A stretch of DNA of 6,474 bases from Candidatus Segatella papionis (lineage in GTDB: Bacteria; Bacteroidota; Bacteroidia; Bacteroidales; Bacteroidaceae), in assembly GCA_002297965.1 (NCBI GenBank), contig DBLF01000073.1, positions 255-6,728 on the forward strand, given 5' to 3'. Each line of letters begins with the position of its first letter. Positions within the stretch are counted from its first letter, which is position 1. Positions 5,947 to 6,474 of this stretch are shown in pieces. Position numbers and translations under genes: made by a program. The notes under the pieces are model-generated. The model worked only from the letters and a program-made list of their open reading frames with translations, searched no databases and was not told where the DNA came from.

Positions 5947-5978
5947 GACTTATCATAGTCAGCGGCAGTCGAAGCCGC
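5947..5978 (-). other. Two small hairpins in the ompA leader / intergenic gap
   Basis: Between the stop at 6001 and ompA, the minus strand carries GCGGC/GCCGC around a 7-base loop (5962-5978) and then GACT/AGTC around 6 bases (5947-5960). Neither is followed by a T tract, so they are not a standard terminator. They could affect stability or processing of an upstream-gene/ompA transcript; this is inference. Confidence 0.35.
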
Positions 5979-6000
5979 CCCTAACTAAATGTTTCTTAAA

Positions 6001-6474
6001 TTACTCTACTGTGATGTGGTACTCCTTAGTAGTCTCAACACCAGAGTAGTCAACTGCCTTGTAAACTACAGTGTAGTTACCCTTAGCTGAAGCTGTGAAC
6101 AATACCTTCTGAACGCTGCCATCGAATGGAGTCTTTGCAGAAGTCTTACCGTCCATCAATGTTACGTTAGCACCAGTCTCCTTAACATATACAGACTTCT
6201 TGTAAGCAGGAGCGAGGAGCTCACCAGTCCAAGATGTAGCAACGAGAACTGTAGAACCAATACCTGTCATACGAGTGCCGAGCTTACCCTTGAGTGTACT
6301 CAAAGTGTTCCAAGAGTTTGTCTTGGTGCTCTTGTAAAGCATAGTAGGCTGCAACAACTGGTTAACGTCAGAGATGTGAGCGTTGATCTTGTGGAGCAAG
6401 TTGTTTACAGGAGTGATAGCATTGTCCCACTTTGTAGCTGCGTTAGTGATAGCGTCCTTAACTGGCTGCAACTG
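6001..6474 (-). CDS. C-terminal part of a coiled-coil / Ig-like envelope protein (5' end outside window)
   Basis: Only the last 157 residues are present; the frame runs open to the window edge, so the true start lies beyond 6474 and the TTG at 6471 should not be taken as a start. The visible part begins with an amphipathic helical stretch (about fragment residues 4-41; V5, I9, W16, I20, V23, L27, I30, I34, V37, L41 on one face) that may form a coiled coil. A region with LLQPTMLYKS (40-49) and ELLAPAYKKSVYV (85-97) follows, then a C-terminal Ig-like fold with GNYTVVYKAVDYSG (132-145) and a terminal ITV strand, as in bacterial Ig-like/DUF5011-type domains. I cannot name the protein. It precedes ompA by 89 bases on the same strand with no terminator between, suggesting cotranscription and an envelope role. 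Confidence 0.75.
   Translation of the reverse strand, partial: QLQPVKDAITNAATKWDNAITPVNNLLHKINAHISDVNQLLQPTMLYKSTKTNSWNTLSTLKGKLGTRMTGIGSTVLVATSWTGELLAPAYKKSVYVKETGANVTLMDGKTSAKTPFDGSVQKVLFTASAKGNYTVVYKAVDYSGVETTKEYHITVE

Noticed and set aside
5912..5956. Upstream start (ATG 5956) for ompA
   Set aside because: The added 15 residues are lysine/isoleucine/asparagine-rich and separate the start from a good signal peptide at 5911.
5947..5978. Intrinsic terminator between the right-edge gene and ompA
   Set aside because: The hairpins are short and no T tract follows either stem on the minus strand.

Overview
The window looks like chromosomal DNA from a Bacteroidales gut or oral bacterium, most likely Prevotella/Segatella. 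The clues are promoters of the Bacteroidetes type (TTTG, about 20 bases, then TAnnTTTG), an AAA-ATPase-like/PD-(D/E)XK protein of a family that is multicopy in these genomes, an OmpA of the Bacteroidales type, and a secreted protein with a type IX secretion-like C-terminal tail. The genus is an inference; there is no rRNA or other phylogenetic marker here.

Layout. Positions 1-217 are a non-coding leader with an alternating purine-pyrimidine stretch, a very stable small hairpin, and a near-perfect promoter for the only plus-strand gene (218-1822). That gene encodes a 534-residue AAA-ATPase-like protein with a C-terminal nuclease-fold domain. All other genes are on the minus strand: an incomplete gene entering from the right edge (stop at 6001), an OmpA-family outer membrane protein (5911-4754), a secreted protein with a ricin-like N-terminal region and sorting-type tail (4637-3450), and a predicted outer membrane beta-barrel protein (3371-2325). 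They are not one simple operon. A strong intrinsic terminator follows ompA and another follows the secreted protein gene. The beta-barrel gene has its own promoter, embedded in the preceding terminator.

The convergent gap between the plus-strand gene and the beta-barrel gene (1823-2324, 502 bases) holds the most unusual material. It starts with a degenerate tandem array with a 22-base period (about 1799-2086). The array begins inside the end of the upstream gene, contains three consecutive GAAAC-N5-GTTTC dyads, and carries on in the same register as three A7 tracts. It is followed by a separate cluster of GTGATGGAT repeats in both orientations (2097-2252) that can form competing hairpins.

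Functionally, the minus-strand genes all look like cell-envelope or exported proteins: an OmpA peptidoglycan anchor, a barrel, a secreted protein and an Ig-like/coiled-coil protein. The plus-strand gene is an independent unit of unknown biological role. No complete mobile element, CRISPR array, tRNA or rRNA was seen.
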